Below are positions 55,633 to 63,510 of a DNA stretch of 64,000 bases, piece after piece; positions within the stretch are counted from its first letter, which is position 1; each line of letters opens with the position of its first letter. The notes under the pieces were generated by a model that ran no database searches, had not been told where the DNA came from, and saw nothing but the letters and a program-made list of their open reading frames with translations. Source of the stretch: Neisseriaceae bacterium CLB008 (GTDB taxonomy: Bacteria > Pseudomonadota > Gammaproteobacteria > Burkholderiales > Neisseriaceae); the NCBI GenBank assembly GCA_041228285.1, contig CP166133.1, forward strand, positions 2,885,380-2,949,379, read 5' to 3'. The translations under genes and the position numbers were made by a program.

Positions 55633-56910
55633 TTACACCGACATCAATTTTTTCCACTGCTGGTAGGCTGAACGCATGCCGGTTTCGGCACTGACGTCAC
55701 TCTTTAACCCATCTTCTGTCTTCACTTCACCCGGCAGGCCACGGTGTAACATAATCCATAAGTCTTTACCCGCCGATGCCCCTCTTTGCACCCTTTCCCA
55801 GGCCTCTGAGTCGTCTGGGGTACCGAAGCCCAAGGGCCCTTGGAAATGTTCATGCAGGCGCAAGCGATAACGATTGGCTGCGGCTGGGCCGCCGTCCATG
55901 GTCAGCGCATAGTGATGAATTTCGGTTTCATCCACGCTAATCGGTTGTAACATTCGGAAAAAAGCCATCGAGCAGGCAATATTTGGGAAAATATTCAGGT
56001 TAAAGCCTGAACCGCCGACGGCACGAACGATTCTGCGCACCTGTGCCTCCTCATGCCCTTCGCTGCGTAACTCGTTGGCCAAATCTTCAAAGCGCTCGGG
56101 AATCGGTCGCGCCAAATCGGCCTCTAAATCAACCAGATCAGGAATCATCACCATCACACTGTGGCCATTGCCAAGGTCTTCCACGTAGCCGGGCCCTTCA
56201 ACAAAATCAAACAGCTTCATGGTTTCTTCATCCACCGAAGACAAAAATGATTTGTGTACCAGGGGGAAGTGATAGGCATCGGTGGTGTTTTCTAACTGAA
56301 TCTTCCAGTTCCCTGGAAAACGAAAGCGATGCTCGCCGCTGACCTTAATCGGATAGCCTGCGCCCTGCTTCATGAACAAATCCATCCACTTTTTGGCGGG
56401 GCCCAAGTAGTCACTCAGCGATTCGATGTCGTCTTTAAAAGTGGCGAAAATCATGCCCTGATACGACTCAACCTTTAGGCTCACCAAAGGCAGCTGGTCT
56501 TTGTCCAGTAGGTCGGCATAGCTTTCTGGATGCGGCACCCCTCGCAAAGAGCCATCTAGGGCATAGCTCCAGCCGTGGTAAGGACACACAAAACTGTTGG
56601 TTTTGCCTTTTTTATGCTCACACACGGTGGCGGCACGGTGGCGACAACGGTTTAACAGCACGTGCACGTTTTTTTTACGGTCACGCACCAAAATCACTGG
56701 CTGCTGGCCAACAAAGGCTGTTTTATAGCTGCCGGACTCGGGAATCTCGCTGTCGTGGCCCACCCACACCCAGGTGTTGGCAAACACCTTATCCATTTCG
56801 TCCTTAAAGATCTCGGCTTCGGTATAAAGCGAGGTATGAACGCGATCAAACTGCACCAACGATTCATAGCGTGTGCCACAAGACATGGCGTTCAGGGTTA
56901 ATTCACTCAT
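55633..56910 (-). CDS. iacC: Rieske aromatic-ring dioxygenase large subunit, probable IacC
   Basis: This 425-residue protein has a Rieske [2Fe-2S] site with Cys89, His91, Cys109 and His112 (CRHRA, CPYHGW). The mononuclear iron motif TDAYHFPLVH gives bridging Asp211 and His214/His219. It belongs to the alpha subunits of two-component ring-hydroxylating dioxygenases. In iac clusters IacCD acts on the dioxindole-acetate-type intermediate on the way to catechol. The neighbours make an auxin substrate far likelier than a benzoate-type one. Confidence 0.88.
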   Translation of the reverse strand: MSELTLNAMSCGTRYESLVQFDRVHTSLYTEAEIFKDEMDKVFANTWVWVGHDSEIPESGSYKTAFVGQQPVILVRDRKKNVHVLLNRCRHRAATVCEHKKGKTNSFVCPYHGWSYALDGSLRGVPHPESYADLLDKDQLPLVSLKVESYQGMIFATFKDDIESLSDYLGPAKKWMDLFMKQGAGYPIKVSGEHRFRFPGNWKIQLENTTDAYHFPLVHKSFLSSVDEETMKLFDFVEGPGYVEDLGNGHSVMVMIPDLVDLEADLARPIPERFEDLANELRSEGHEEAQVRRIVRAVGGSGFNLNIFPNIACSMAFFRMLQPISVDETEIHHYALTMDGGPAAANRYRLRLHEHFQGPLGFGTPDDSEAWERVQRGASAGKDLWIMLHRGLPGEVKTEDGLKSDVSAETGMRSAYQQWKKLMSV

Positions 56911-56965
56911 GGTTTCTCTCCTTCTTGCCCTTAGCAGACATGGTATTCATGCCATAAAAGGCTTG

Positions 56966-57511
56966 TTATGATCGTGACGGCTGGCTGACGGCCATAGCCG
57001 GTACGGTTAAAGCCGTGTCGCTGTCCCAGGCGCTGATGGGACGACTAAAAATATTTTTGGTTTGAAACTGGCTCATGCACCAGCGCTCGTTTTCTTGAAT
57101 AAACCGCACCGACAGCTGCGCGCTGGTCAGGTGTGAGCGCCCATCGTGAAAGCGCGAGGTTTGTAACATCAGCCAATGGCCAAAAGCCTGATCACCTGCC
57201 TCGTTTAACACAATGTGTTCTGAGGTTAAAAAATGCGCATTCATCTGAAAATGAGTCGACCCAGCCACGTAGCTTTGCAACATGGCCATAATGGCGGCTC
57301 TGCCTTCATGACGCCCAAAGGTTGCCGAATAGCGAGCGCCCACCCCTTCCCAAACGGCTTCTTGTGCAAATAAATTAGCCAACTCTGACCAGGGCGTCGC
57401 GTCGGTGAGCTCGTCACATAGCTGCATATAGCGGGTCAAGCAGGCACGGCTGGCAGCGGCGGCTTCTAAACGGTGCAGGCGCTGTAAAATAGGGGCTAAG
57501 GCGCTGTCCAT
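56966..57511 (-). CDS. iacI: SnoaL/NTF2-like protein, probable IacI
   Basis: From the ATG at 57511 (MDSALAPILQRLHRLEAAAA) this is about 181 residues. AAAGGAG lies five bases upstream, and the longer frame overlaps iacB. The sequence (LTRYMQLCDELTDATPWSEL, FAQEAVWEG, FGRHEGRAAIMAMLQSYV) is typical of the SnoaL-like cone fold. IacI of other iac loci is a small protein of unclear role. It lies between iacB and iacC as in the Acinetobacter-type order. Confidence 0.75.
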   Translation of the reverse strand: MDSALAPILQRLHRLEAAAASRACLTRYMQLCDELTDATPWSELANLFAQEAVWEGVGARYSATFGRHEGRAAIMAMLQSYVAGSTHFQMNAHFLTSEHIVLNEAGDQAFGHWLMLQTSRFHDGRSHLTSAQLSVRFIQENERWCMSQFQTKNIFSRPISAWDSDTALTVPAMAVSQPSRS

Positions 57512-57527
57512 CATGGCTCCTTTGACA

Positions 57528-57887
57528 CTAACGTTGAATGATGAGCTCGCGCCCAACGCGGGCTTCAACCTTGCAGTATTTCCAAAGCCGATAAGTCCCG
57601 TCGCCTACGGCCGTGGTGCGAAATAAATTACAAGCCTGATGGACGGTGTCTAAATCGGGAAAGTCTGCCAAGATATAGGTGGTCCAAGGCGCGCCCGTGC
57701 TGGGGCCAACCATGCTACGGTCGTCGTCCATATTGCCCAAGACGGTGACCCCTGGCAGCTCATGCACGCCTTGCCACATGTCGCCAAAAGCGGCCCACAC
57801 GTCTTTGGCCTCGGCCGTTGGCGCATCAAAAAAATTCTGGTTAATGCCCATACACAACAGCACGCGTAAGGTATTTTTGGGTGTCAT
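57528..57887 (-). CDS. iacB: Small conserved protein, probable IacB
   Basis: From the ATG at 57887 (MTPKNTLRVLLCMGINQNFF) this is 119 residues, with GAGGAG seven bases upstream; a TTG start at 57902 is less likely. The pattern (TYILADFPDLDTVHQACNLF, YRLWKYCKVEARVGREL) suggests a small alpha-beta barrel of the dimeric ferredoxin-like type. It sits between iacA and iacI. In known iac loci IacB has no firm function; it may assist the early steps. Confidence 0.75.
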   Translation of the reverse strand: MTPKNTLRVLLCMGINQNFFDAPTAEAKDVWAAFGDMWQGVHELPGVTVLGNMDDDRSMVGPSTGAPWTTYILADFPDLDTVHQACNLFRTTAVGDGTYRLWKYCKVEARVGRELIIQR

Positions 57888-57904
57888 TTCTATGCTCCTC
57901 AAGG

Positions 57905-59068
57905 TTATAAATAGCCGCCTAAAGGCACTTGCCCAAACAGCATGGCGCCGGCGTTTTGATAGGTTAAGTCGCCCATAAAGGCATGTTGGGTAATCACATT
58001 GGTATCGTTGACGTAGCGGCTTAAGGGGTGGTTACGATAAATACCCGCCATGCCTGACAGCAGCTGAATGTCTCGGCTGACTTTGGCCGCCACGCGGGTG
58101 GCGTGGGTAGAAGACAGACGCAGGGCGTTGATCTGCTCTGGGCTCACGGCGTCTCCGGCCAAAACACTGTCCCAGGCAAGGCTCATCGCTTCATAAAACC
58201 AACTGCGCGCGGCGCGCCAATCGGCTTCGGCTTGCGCCACGTTAAACTGGGTCAGCGGGCGCTGACCCATACTGGGCCCACCCGTGATGGAGCGGCTATT
58301 GGCCGACATCGTCACCAGCTCGTCGATGGCCGCTCGGGCGATGCCTAAAGCCACCACCGACAGCACCTGGGTGGCAAACGACAGCGCTGGATAACGGAAA
58401 AAAGGCTCTGGGCGCGTCGATGCCGACCCGCGCACCATGGTCCAATCTTCAGCCACCCACACGTCGTTCACGACCAAGTCATGGCTGCCCGTACCTTTTA
58501 AACCAACGGTGTCCCAGGTTTCTTCAATCTCAATTTGCGCCCGTGGCAGCACGGCCATATGCGGTAGGCCTAAGCTGTTGTCGGCTTTAACGGGGCTAAT
58601 GCCCACGCCCACGATGTCGGCGCTCTTACAGCCACTGGAATACTGCCAGCGACCGCTGACCCGATAGCCTCCTGCTACCGTCACCGCTGGCTGAGGGGGA
58701 AAAATACCACCGGCAAACACCACATCAGGGCCTTGGGCATAAATCTGGCTTAACGTGGCTTCGGGCAACACGCCTAAATAGGCGGGGCTCATGCCAAAAC
58801 TGGCTACCCACCCCGCAGAGCCATCGGCGCAGGAAAGCTGTTCGATGAGCGTACAAAACTGCATCGGCGTCCATTCTTCACCACCAAAACATTTCGGCAC
58901 CAAAGCACGGTACACGCCAATGTGCTTAAACTGCTCAATCACGTCTGGTGAAATACAGGCCTGAGCATCAAATTCATCGTTCTGCGCGCGACGACGAATA
59001 TCAATCAATAAGTCAGGTAACTGGCTGGCCTTTGTTGGCAACGCAGTCTGTTCTAATAAGGTATTCAT
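57905..59068 (-). CDS. iacA: Acyl-CoA dehydrogenase-like flavin monooxygenase, probable IacA
   Basis: This 387-residue protein has the acyl-CoA dehydrogenase fold (N-terminal helices, a central beta domain YRVSGRWQYSSGCKSAD, a C-terminal helical domain). It is of the HpaC2/HsaA/IacA oxygenase type, which uses reduced flavin rather than CoA esters. IacA hydroxylates indole-3-acetate as the first step of the pathway. It overlaps the iacH stop by 4 nt. Specific function is assigned from the full iac neighbourhood. Confidence 0.85.
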   Translation of the reverse strand: MNTLLEQTALPTKASQLPDLLIDIRRRAQNDEFDAQACISPDVIEQFKHIGVYRALVPKCFGGEEWTPMQFCTLIEQLSCADGSAGWVASFGMSPAYLGVLPEATLSQIYAQGPDVVFAGGIFPPQPAVTVAGGYRVSGRWQYSSGCKSADIVGVGISPVKADNSLGLPHMAVLPRAQIEIEETWDTVGLKGTGSHDLVVNDVWVAEDWTMVRGSASTRPEPFFRYPALSFATQVLSVVALGIARAAIDELVTMSANSRSITGGPSMGQRPLTQFNVAQAEADWRAARSWFYEAMSLAWDSVLAGDAVSPEQINALRLSSTHATRVAAKVSRDIQLLSGMAGIYRNHPLSRYVNDTNVITQHAFMGDLTYQNAGAMLFGQVPLGGYL

Positions 59069-60219
59069 GAGGCGCTCCTCTGAGTTTGAGCCATGGCTTG
59101 ATGAGGCTTGAGGTTGAGTTGTTCAGCGATACTGCTGGCAATGGCGCACAGGCGCTCGTCTTGCCCTTTGACACCCACCAGCTGCAATCCAACAGGTAGA
59201 CCATTGGCGCTTAAAAGTGGCAGTGAAATAGCTGGGTGTCCTGATAAATTAAAGGGCCGTACCAAAGCGGTCATGCCCAACAGCGCGGCCAAATCATCGG
59301 CATCCGCAACCGCCACGGGCACATCAGGCATGGTTGGCAACGCAATGACATCATATTGCTGTAATAAGGCATCGACGGCGGCACTAAAGCTCACCCTGAT
59401 CGCTTCGGCTGCGGCCACCGCGGCTACCGTAGTGTGCTGCGCCTTCAATAAGCGTTGCGCCACGTCAATACCCACTAAACCAGAAGCCACCAGGTGACCG
59501 CAGCTCTGCCACGCTTCATGGTTAATGATGGTCATACCAGCATCGTAAGCCTCACCCAACTGTTCCAGCGTCACCGGGGTTTGCGGCACATTTAGCCGTG
59601 CCAAGGCGTGGGCCACGGCATCGCCCACTTCAGGGCTGGCCGCCACCGTGACAACGGCAACGGTAAAGTGGTGAATCATGGGCAGACCCTGAAAACTAGG
59701 GTCAAGTGCAGTCATGGCATTGACCAACATCGGCATGCTGTCGGCCAATGGCCCAATGGCGTCTAGGCTGGTTTGCTCAGGCATAACGCCCTGATGCGCA
59801 ATGCGGCCAAAAGTGGGCTTCAGTCCATATACGCCACAGCAGCAGGCCGGAATGCGAATAGAGCCACCGGTGTCGGTACCGATGCTGATGTCGGCCAAGC
59901 CCGCTGCAACCGCGGCGGCAGAGCCGCTTGATGAGCCTCCTGGAATGAGCTTAGGGAAACGGGGGTTAATGACGGTACCCGTCCAATGGTTGACGCCCGT
60001 GGTGCCAAAGGCTAATTCATGCAGATTAACCTTACCGATGATGTGGCAACCCGATTGCAAAAGCTGAGCCACGATGGGGGCATGTACTGTGGCAGCGGGC
60101 GCCTGTGCTAAGGCTGGCGAGCTGGCCATGGTGACATGGCCAGCCACGTCAATGGTGTCCTTCAGCATGACCGTCCACAACGGCCCACCCAAATCCAATG
60201 ACTTTGACATTATATTCAT
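59065..60219 (-). CDS. iacH: Amidase signature enzyme, probable IacH
   Basis: This 384-residue hydrolase has the catalytic Lys (MLKDTIDVAG) and the Gly/Ser-rich signature (GGSSSGSAAAVAAG) with Ser in TDTGGSIRIPA, the Ser-Ser-Lys triad. IacH amidases occur in all well-described iac loci, where the role is thought to be hydrolysis of an amide in the opened indole ring or an auxin conjugate. It is the first gene of the operon. AGGAG precedes the ATG at 60219. Confidence 0.84.
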   Translation of the reverse strand: MNIMSKSLDLGGPLWTVMLKDTIDVAGHVTMASSPALAQAPAATVHAPIVAQLLQSGCHIIGKVNLHELAFGTTGVNHWTGTVINPRFPKLIPGGSSSGSAAAVAAGLADISIGTDTGGSIRIPACCCGVYGLKPTFGRIAHQGVMPEQTSLDAIGPLADSMPMLVNAMTALDPSFQGLPMIHHFTVAVVTVAASPEVGDAVAHALARLNVPQTPVTLEQLGEAYDAGMTIINHEAWQSCGHLVASGLVGIDVAQRLLKAQHTTVAAVAAAEAIRVSFSAAVDALLQQYDVIALPTMPDVPVAVADADDLAALLGMTALVRPFNLSGHPAISLPLLSANGLPVGLQLVGVKGQDERLCAIASSIAEQLNLKPHQAMAQTQRSAS

Positions 60220-60472
60220 TATTTCTCCTCTGATTCTTAGCCTGCTTATCGGGTTTCAAGCACCGTTTTATTATGTGAATTTTCAACTATTTTTAGTTTG
60301 ATTATATTTTTGATAAAAGTCAATCAATATAATTGAGATTTATTTTCATGAAGTTAACTTTATGTAATAACAAGATAAAATTATTTAAACATTTAAACCA
60401 AAGACAAGGCCCCTTTTTTTATTTACTAGATTATTCATGTAATTTTTATTTATTATTTGCCTATTTTTTCTA
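60220..60472 (-). promoter_or_regulatory. AT-rich upstream region of iacH
   Basis: About 250 bp of strongly AT-rich sequence precedes iacH. On the minus strand TTGATT (60322-60327) and TATAAT (60301-60306) are 15 nt apart, a candidate promoter with a short spacer. A palindrome TCAAT-ATA-ATTGA lies at 60324-60336 and overlaps the -35 box, so it could be an operator. I see no gene in this stretch. Confidence 0.35.
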
Positions 60473-60501
60473 TTGACTCACACAGTGTGTTTGACTAGAG
60501 T
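60473..60501 (+). promoter_or_regulatory. Promoter of the MFS gene with operator in spacer
   Basis: TTGACT (60473-60478), a 17-nt spacer and TAGAGT (60496-60501) face the MFS gene. The spacer contains the palindrome ACACA-G-TGTGT (60480-60490). A second TTGACT follows at 60491-60496. A regulator bound to the palindrome would block polymerase, so the transporter is probably controlled separately from iacH. Predicted start near 60508. Confidence 0.55.
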
Positions 60502-60554
60502 GCTGTGAAACAGGTGCTAAAGTCTGTGTCCATGATGAACCATCAAATGATCAT

Positions 60555-60590
60555 AAAAAAACCGCGTCTGAATACCTTATTCAGACGCGG
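60555..60590 (-). terminator. Strong minus-strand terminator in the iacH-MFS gap
   Basis: CCGCGTCTGAATA (60562-60574) pairs perfectly with TATTCAGACGCGG (60578-60590) across a 3-nt loop. On the minus strand it is followed by seven T residues. It would stop antisense transcription from the MFS side before the iacH promoter. On the plus strand the same 13-bp hairpin forms early in the MFS leader but lacks a U-tract. Confidence 0.65.
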
Positions 60591-60627
60591 CCATACAAAA
60601 GAGAAGACCCTACTCAAGGAGAACACC

Positions 60628-60651
60628 ATGCCCCATCTTCCCCAGCCGTAA
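60628..60651 (+). CDS. Seven-codon leader reading frame
   Basis: ATG at 60628 opens MPHLPQP and stops at TAA (60649-60651). AAGGAG (60616-60621) lies six bases upstream, an ideal ribosome binding site and better than that of the MFS gene itself. It could be a regulatory leader peptide, with three Pro codons of seven, or the remnant of a lost gene start. No conservation test was possible. Confidence 0.4.
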   Translation: MPHLPQP

Positions 60652-60726
60652 GCCTAAGAGCTATACCCCTTTCCCTTTAACGCTCGTGTGCCGTTGTTTG
60701 AAAGCAGTGCGCCCAAGCGTTGCGGC

Positions 60727-60776
60727 AGCCCCTTACTGACCACGACCTCAATGACGCCACATCAGCGTCAGGGGCT
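60727..60776 (+). promoter_or_regulatory. Nested stem in MFS mRNA leader
   Basis: AGCCCCT (60727-60733) can pair with AGGGGCT (60770-60776). Inside it TGACGC (60752-60757) pairs with GCGTCA (60765-60770); the A at 60770 is shared between the two options. It lies between the short reading frame and the MFS start. It may be a regulatory fold or control element of unknown class. Confidence 0.4.
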
Positions 60777-60835
60777 CGCTCGTCCATCGAATCACCCATA
60801 AACAATAATCTATACCCATCAATAGAGGATTAACC

Positions 60836-62206
60836 ATGAATACCCAATCTTCCCAAACGCCTCCAAGGTCAGCGGTGCCAAACCCTAATCGCCAACGCTA
60901 TGTCTATGAATGGTATGTTGTGTTTATTTGTATGATTGCTTACATTTTGTCCTTTGTGGATCGCCAAATCATTTCCCTAATGATTGAACCCATCAAGCAA
61001 GACTTACAGCTCAGTGACACTCAATTTAGCCTACTCAGTGGCCTTGCTTTCTCACTTTTTTACGCATTTATGGGTGCACCCATCGCCATTTTGGCGGATC
61101 GCTATTCTCGGTCTAAAATCATGGCCATTGGCGTGGTGTTCTGGAGCCTAGCCACCGCAGCCTGTGGCTTAAGCAAAAACTTCCTCCACCTCTTTTTAGC
61201 CCGCATGGGCGTCGGCGTCGGCGAAGCCGCACTTTCCCCCGCATTTTATTCTATGGCTGCCGATATGTTCCCCAAGGCCAAGTTAGGACGGGCGGTGGCG
61301 ATTTACTCCACAGGCGCATTTATTGGGGGCGGTGTCGCCTTTCTCATCGGCGGCTACGTCATCAGCCTAATTAAAGATTTAGACAACGTCATGGTGCCCC
61401 TTTTAGGCAGCATGCGGCCGTGGCAGGCCACCTTCATCATGGTTGGTTTACCTGGCGTCTTTTTAGCTGTTTTGATGTATTTCACCATTCGTGACCCACA
61501 ACGCCAAGGGCTGAAAATAGGCGCCCAAGGCCAAGCCATAAAGCCGAGCTTTGGCCGTACATTGGCCTTCATCAACGGCCACCGAAAAACATTTTTTTAT
61601 CACTTCATAGGCTTTTCATTTTATGCCATGACACTATATAGCCTTTTGGGCTGGTCGCCCGCATTTTACATTCGCCACTTTGGCCTCAGTCCCAGCCAAA
61701 CTGGCTATTATTTGGGTATCACCCTCTTAGTGGCCAACACCAGTGGCGTATTTTTTAGCGGTTGGTTGATTGATTGGTTTACCAAAAAAGGCCACACCGA
61801 TGCCGGTTTGAAAGCGGGCTACTTAGGTGGCATTGGCTTACTGCTGCCGGCCATTTTTTTTACTCAAGTCGATAGCCTCGGCCTCTCACTCACCCTCTTG
61901 GCCATCGCCATGTTTTTCGCCTCTTTTCCCTTATCCACATCGGCTCAATCCATGCAGGTACTGGCACCCAATCAATTACGCGCACAGGTGTCAGCCCTAT
62001 TCTTATTGGTATCCAACCTCATCGGGCTTGGCGTAGGCACCACCGTCGTAGCCTTGATTACCGACAATGTCTTTGGTTCACCGCTGCTGGTCGGTCATTC
62101 AATCTCCATCGTCAATCTGGTGGCCTCCATATTAACCATTGGCTTACTGATGCAAGGCTGTCGGCATTTTCGCGACAGTATGGCCAAAGAACACGGTACG
62201 ACTTAA
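60836..62206 (+). CDS. MFS transporter next to the auxin-degradation genes
   Basis: This 456-residue protein has 12 predicted helices, a cytoplasmic N-terminus and the MFS loop pattern GAPIAILADRYSRSKIM between helices 2 and 3. The sequence (YEWYVVFICMIAYILSFVDR, with DRQIISLMIEPIKQDLQLSD following) resembles the spinster/aromatic-acid-like MFS group. It is divergent from iacH, so uptake of indole-3-acetate or a related aromatic acid is a reasonable inference. Terminated by a strong hairpin. Confidence 0.78.
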   Translation: MNTQSSQTPPRSAVPNPNRQRYVYEWYVVFICMIAYILSFVDRQIISLMIEPIKQDLQLSDTQFSLLSGLAFSLFYAFMGAPIAILADRYSRSKIMAIGVVFWSLATAACGLSKNFLHLFLARMGVGVGEAALSPAFYSMAADMFPKAKLGRAVAIYSTGAFIGGGVAFLIGGYVISLIKDLDNVMVPLLGSMRPWQATFIMVGLPGVFLAVLMYFTIRDPQRQGLKIGAQGQAIKPSFGRTLAFINGHRKTFFYHFIGFSFYAMTLYSLLGWSPAFYIRHFGLSPSQTGYYLGITLLVANTSGVFFSGWLIDWFTKKGHTDAGLKAGYLGGIGLLLPAIFFTQVDSLGLSLTLLAIAMFFASFPLSTSAQSMQVLAPNQLRAQVSALFLLVSNLIGLGVGTTVVALITDNVFGSPLLVGHSISIVNLVASILTIGLLMQGCRHFRDSMAKEHGTT

Positions 62207-62223
62207 TCGCCGCCACGGCAGAC

Positions 62224-62252
62224 AAAAAAACGACCCTATGAGGGTCGTTTTT
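62224..62252. terminator. Terminator after the MFS gene
   Basis: AAAAACGACCCT (A run from 62224) pairs with AGGGTCGTTTTT (to 62252) across ATG, with A and T runs on both sides. It ends the MFS transcript 18 nt after the stop. Confidence 0.88.
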
Positions 62253-62335
62253 CAAATCAATCACAATGGCATAGGATGGGTCAAACACAGCTACCTAGCC
62301 ATCCCAAGCTTCTATCACACTAACCATACCTGCGC

Positions 62336-62351
62336 GTGGGTCTCGACCCAC
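62336..62351. repeat. Short palindrome GTGGGT-CTCG-ACCCAC (REP-like)
   Basis: A 6-bp inverted repeat with a 4-nt loop lies in the 184-bp gap between two convergent genes, followed by CCTACA. Related GGGTGGGT-containing repeats occur in many copies in some Neisseriaceae genomes, but only one copy is seen here. The gap otherwise holds only the terminator. Confidence 0.35.
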
Positions 62352-62390
62352 CCTACACCCTAAAGGAAAGCTCTGTACGAAGGCGCAGCT

Positions 62391-63404
62391 TTATAACGTG
62401 ATGACAATTTTGCCAAAGGGTCCACGAGCCAAATGCGCTAGCGCTGCCGGCAGCTGCGCCCAGGTATAAGTGCTGTCAATTACCGGTTTGAGGTGGGTGG
62501 CATCAACGGCCTGAACCAAATCGGCTAAGGCGCGACGATGGCCGACGTGGATGCCTTTAATCGTGGGTGATTTGATCAACAGCTGACTCACTGAACCGCG
62601 TAGGTCATCGTCGCCCATGGCCCCAATCATGGCGATATAGCCTTCCACCGCCACCACCTTCAGGGCCTGCGCCAGATTGGCGCCGCCCACATTGTTCAAC
62701 ACCTGTTCGACCCCCTGATTGTGGGTTAAAGCCAACACTTCGGCCACCCAATCGCCGTGCCGATCTAAGACATGATCGGCCCCTAGAGCACGCGCACGGG
62801 CGCCTTTTTCTGCATCACCCGAGGTAATGAACACTTCGGCGCCATGCGCCTTGGCCAATTGCAGGGCAAACAGCGCCACGCCGCCGGTGCCTTGAATCAA
62901 AACCCGATCACCGGCTTTAAGACCCCCTTTTTCAATCAGGGCAAACCAAGCCGTTAAGCCGGCGCAGGTTAAGGTGCTGGCTTCGACGTCGGTTAGGGTG
63001 GTGGGCGCAGGCACAAGGCCACTGACGGGTAAGACGATGTATTCAGCCAAAACACCCTGTAGGCCGCCGCCTAGGTCGAGATTAATGCCGCCGCTGGCTA
63101 GGCCGGTCAACTTGCCGTCTAGCCAAGACGGTGTAAAGCTAGAAATCACCCGGTCGCCAATCTGATATGGGCTGTCGCCTGAGCCCAGTTTATCCACAAC
63201 GCCCGCCATGTCTGAGCCCAACACCAGCGGAAACGATGGCCACGTCCAGTCGTTGATCACGGTGAGGTCACGATGGTTGAGCGCCACCGCGGTGACTTTT
63301 ACCCTGACTTCGCCGGGGCCAGGCTCTGGGATCGGCGCGGCGACCTGAGCTAAATGTTCGAGGCCGTTGTTGGCGAGCCGCCATTGTTGCATCTGCTGTT
63401 TCAT
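62391..63404 (-). CDS. MDR-family NAD(P)-dependent alcohol dehydrogenase/quinone oxidoreductase
   Basis: From the ATG at 63404 (MKQQMQQWRLANNGLEHLAQ) this is 337 residues, with AAAGG seven bases upstream. The frame extends to 63545, but that part overlaps the divergent LysR gene. It has the GroES-like domain (NHRDLTVINDW, GSDMAGVV) and the nucleotide motif GTGGVALFALQLAKAHG. The zinc-ligand Cys/His pattern is absent, so it is of the zinc-independent type. Substrate unknown. Probably controlled by the adjacent LysR protein. Confidence 0.85.
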   Translation of the reverse strand: MKQQMQQWRLANNGLEHLAQVAAPIPEPGPGEVRVKVTAVALNHRDLTVINDWTWPSFPLVLGSDMAGVVDKLGSGDSPYQIGDRVISSFTPSWLDGKLTGLASGGINLDLGGGLQGVLAEYIVLPVSGLVPAPTTLTDVEASTLTCAGLTAWFALIEKGGLKAGDRVLIQGTGGVALFALQLAKAHGAEVFITSGDAEKGARARALGADHVLDRHGDWVAEVLALTHNQGVEQVLNNVGGANLAQALKVVAVEGYIAMIGAMGDDDLRGSVSQLLIKSPTIKGIHVGHRRALADLVQAVDATHLKPVIDSTYTWAQLPAALAHLARGPFGKIVITL

Positions 63405-63510
63405 ATTCATGCCTTTACTGTAATGGTCAATAAGGAAACAACAGTGTATCGTTGATCTAGACACGCCAGTGGCGACAATAAAACCATAGATTGAGGACAA
63501 AAACGAACCA

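Noticed and set aside
56911-56965. Small hairpin between iacI and iacC as a terminator
   Set aside because: Only a 4-bp stem without a U-tract; more likely chance in an operon spacer.
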